Below, in pieces: positions 4,027-5,244 of a DNA stretch of 5,244 nt. The notes under the pieces were generated by a model that was given only the letters and a program-made list of their open reading frames with translations, was not told where the DNA came from and searched no databases. Origin of the DNA: Oscillospiraceae bacterium (GTDB lineage: Bacteria; Bacillota; Clostridia; Oscillospirales; Ruminococcaceae); contig JAEDLA010000123.1 in the NCBI GenBank assembly GCA_016295545.1, forward strand, positions 1-5,244, written 5' to 3'. The first letter of the stretch is position 1. Each line of letters starts with the position of its first letter. The position numbers and the translations under genes were made by a program.

Positions 4027-5244
4027 ATGAACTCATTTGAGGAAGTTTTTGAAAATGTGAAAAATTACTGCCTTGAAAACAACAAAATCCCTGAAATAGG
4101 CGTGACAACCTGGATAAACGCCATGAAGCCCGTAGGTCTTAACGGGTCTGATGCTGTTTTTTCAGTACAGACAGAATTTCAGAAAAATATAGTTTTCAGC
4201 AATTTTGAATCCGCTCTCAGCGAAGCTTTTCTGAATGTTCTGGGCTTTAAAGTAAATCTTGTGATAAACGTTGAATCGGAGGAGCGTTCGGAAGTACACG
4301 TTCCCACCGATGACGAAATCGAAAAAAAGCACGCCGAGCTTGAACAGAGCTATAAATTCGCCAATTATGACTACACATTCGATACCTTTATCGAGGGCAG
4401 ATCCAACGAATTTGCCCTTGCCTGCAGTAAATCAGTAGCAAAAAACTGCGGAGAGGGTGTAGTTTCCGGCTATAATCCGCTGTTTATCTATGGTCCCTCC
4501 GGAATGGGAAAAACCCACCTTATCACAGCTATTGCCAACGAGGTAAGAAAAAACCGTCCGGACTTCAACATCGTCTATATTACCAGTGAAACCTTTGGAA
4601 ACGACCTTGTTACAGCTCTGAAAACAAAGCTTATCTCAGATTTCCATGAAAAATACCGCAATGCTGATATTCTTCTTATCGACGATATCCAGTTCTTTGC
4701 CGGCAAGGAAAGTATGCAGGAGGAATTTTTCCATACATTCTATAAGCTGCATCAGGAGGGAAAGCAGATAGTTATTACCTCTGACCGTCCTCCGAAAGAG
4801 CTTATCACCCTTGAAGAAAGACTCAGAACACGTTTTGAGGGAGGACTTATTGCAGATATTTCTGCTCCTGACTACGAAACAAGACTTGCCATAATCAACA
4901 GAAAATCTGAGCTTCTTGACCTGAAAATGCCCAGCGAGGTTGCTGAATTTATGGCAAACAGGCTGAAATCAAATATCCGTCAGCTGGAGGGAGCAGTGCT
5001 TAAACTCAAAGCACTGAATCACCTTGCAGGAAGTCCTATTTCTATTTCAATGGCTCAGAGCGTTATCAGGGACGTTCTTACTGATGACCAGCCAATACCG
5101 ATAACTGTTGAAAAAATCATTTCCGAAGTATCAGCGGTTTACGGAGTATCTCCCGACGACCTGCGCTCAAACAAGAGAAGCGCCCAGATCTCCATAGCAA
5201 GAAAGGTTGCTATATATGTTGTAAGGGAGATAACCCAGATGCCC
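4027..5244 (+). CDS. dnaA: Chromosomal replication initiator DnaA, 3' partial
   Basis: This is the AAA+ initiator that binds oriC boxes, forms an ATP-dependent filament and opens the duplex. The first 406 residues are present and the frame runs off the window edge without a stop. Domain I (about 1-82) has the FEEVFENVKNYC start and TTWINAMKPV segment, and a short domain II linker (about 83-108) follows. The AAA+ domain III starts near 109 (YDYTFDTFIEGRSNEFA). It has Walker A GPSGMGKTH (156-164, K162), Walker B ILLIDDIQF (215-223), sensor I TSDRPP (251-256), an arginine-finger region RLRTRFEGGL (265-274) and sensor II NIRQLEG (316-322, R318). Domain IV begins near 350 with GVSPDDLRSNKRS. The missing part includes the expected DNA-contacting HTTV-type helix. 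Oddities are ARK (391-393) where most DnaAs have PRQ, and RFEGGL where RFEWGL is usual. The ATG is set by GGAGG with 6-base spacing. dnaN is expected next, outside the window. Confidence 0.98.
   Translation, partial: MNSFEEVFENVKNYCLENNKIPEIGVTTWINAMKPVGLNGSDAVFSVQTEFQKNIVFSNFESALSEAFLNVLGFKVNLVINVESEERSEVHVPTDDEIEKKHAELEQSYKFANYDYTFDTFIEGRSNEFALACSKSVAKNCGEGVVSGYNPLFIYGPSGMGKTHLITAIANEVRKNRPDFNIVYITSETFGNDLVTALKTKLISDFHEKYRNADILLIDDIQFFAGKESMQEEFFHTFYKLHQEGKQIVITSDRPPKELITLEERLRTRFEGGLIADISAPDYETRLAIINRKSELLDLKMPSEVAEFMANRLKSNIRQLEGAVLKLKALNHLAGSPISISMAQSVIRDVLTDDQPIPITVEKIISEVSAVYGVSPDDLRSNKRSAQISIARKVAIYVVREITQMP

Noticed and set aside
1..5244. CRISPR, insertion sequence, tRNA or phage signatures
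   Set aside because: No spaced direct repeats, transposase frames, tRNA cloverleaf elements or att-like duplications were seen; all coding regions are core housekeeping genes.

Overview
This window is the chromosomal replication-origin neighbourhood of a low-to-moderate GC Bacillota. The order dnaA / rpmH / rnpA / yidD / yidC / khpB (jag), with dnaA divergent from the rest, is the conserved Firmicute oriC arrangement. Several details point to Clostridia and probably an Oscillospiraceae/Ruminococcus-type genome: a lysine in the first YidC membrane helix, an enlarged first external loop in YidC, RFEGGL in DnaA, and strong GGAGG ribosome binding sites. The family placement rests on remembered family features and is only moderately certain.

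Layout. The left three fifths (73-3267) is read leftward on the minus strand: rpmH (L34), an intrinsic terminator, then a tightly packed rnpA-yidD-yidC-khpB cluster (4-bp overlap, then 12-bp and 21-bp gaps). rpmH has a textbook promoter (TTGACA, 17 bp, TATAAT) and a leader with two hairpins. Bases 3389-3884 hold no credible gene. They carry a cluster of DnaA-box-like 9-mers and a 41-bp perfect inverted repeat (18-bp arms), which I read as part of oriC. An extended -10 promoter at 3885-3913 then drives dnaA, which starts at 4027 and runs off the right edge in its DNA-binding domain.

How the parts work together. DnaA binds the boxes and starts replication, and genes on both sides point away from the origin, so they are co-directional with the departing forks. 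RnpA is the protein subunit of RNase P. YidC inserts membrane proteins and YidD assists it. KhpB is a KH/R3H RNA-binding protein usually encoded next to YidC. rpmH supplies L34 in large amounts, and the terminator after it plausibly keeps rnpA expression lower.

No undescribed multi-gene system is visible. What deserves a second look is non-coding or fine-scale: the 41-bp inverted repeat in the origin, the absence of a canonical TTATCCACA box combined with an altered DnaA DNA-binding motif, the hairpin-rich rpmH leader, the dnaA leader with a possible 16-codon upstream ORF, and a TTG start in yidC that differs by one T from an ATG.
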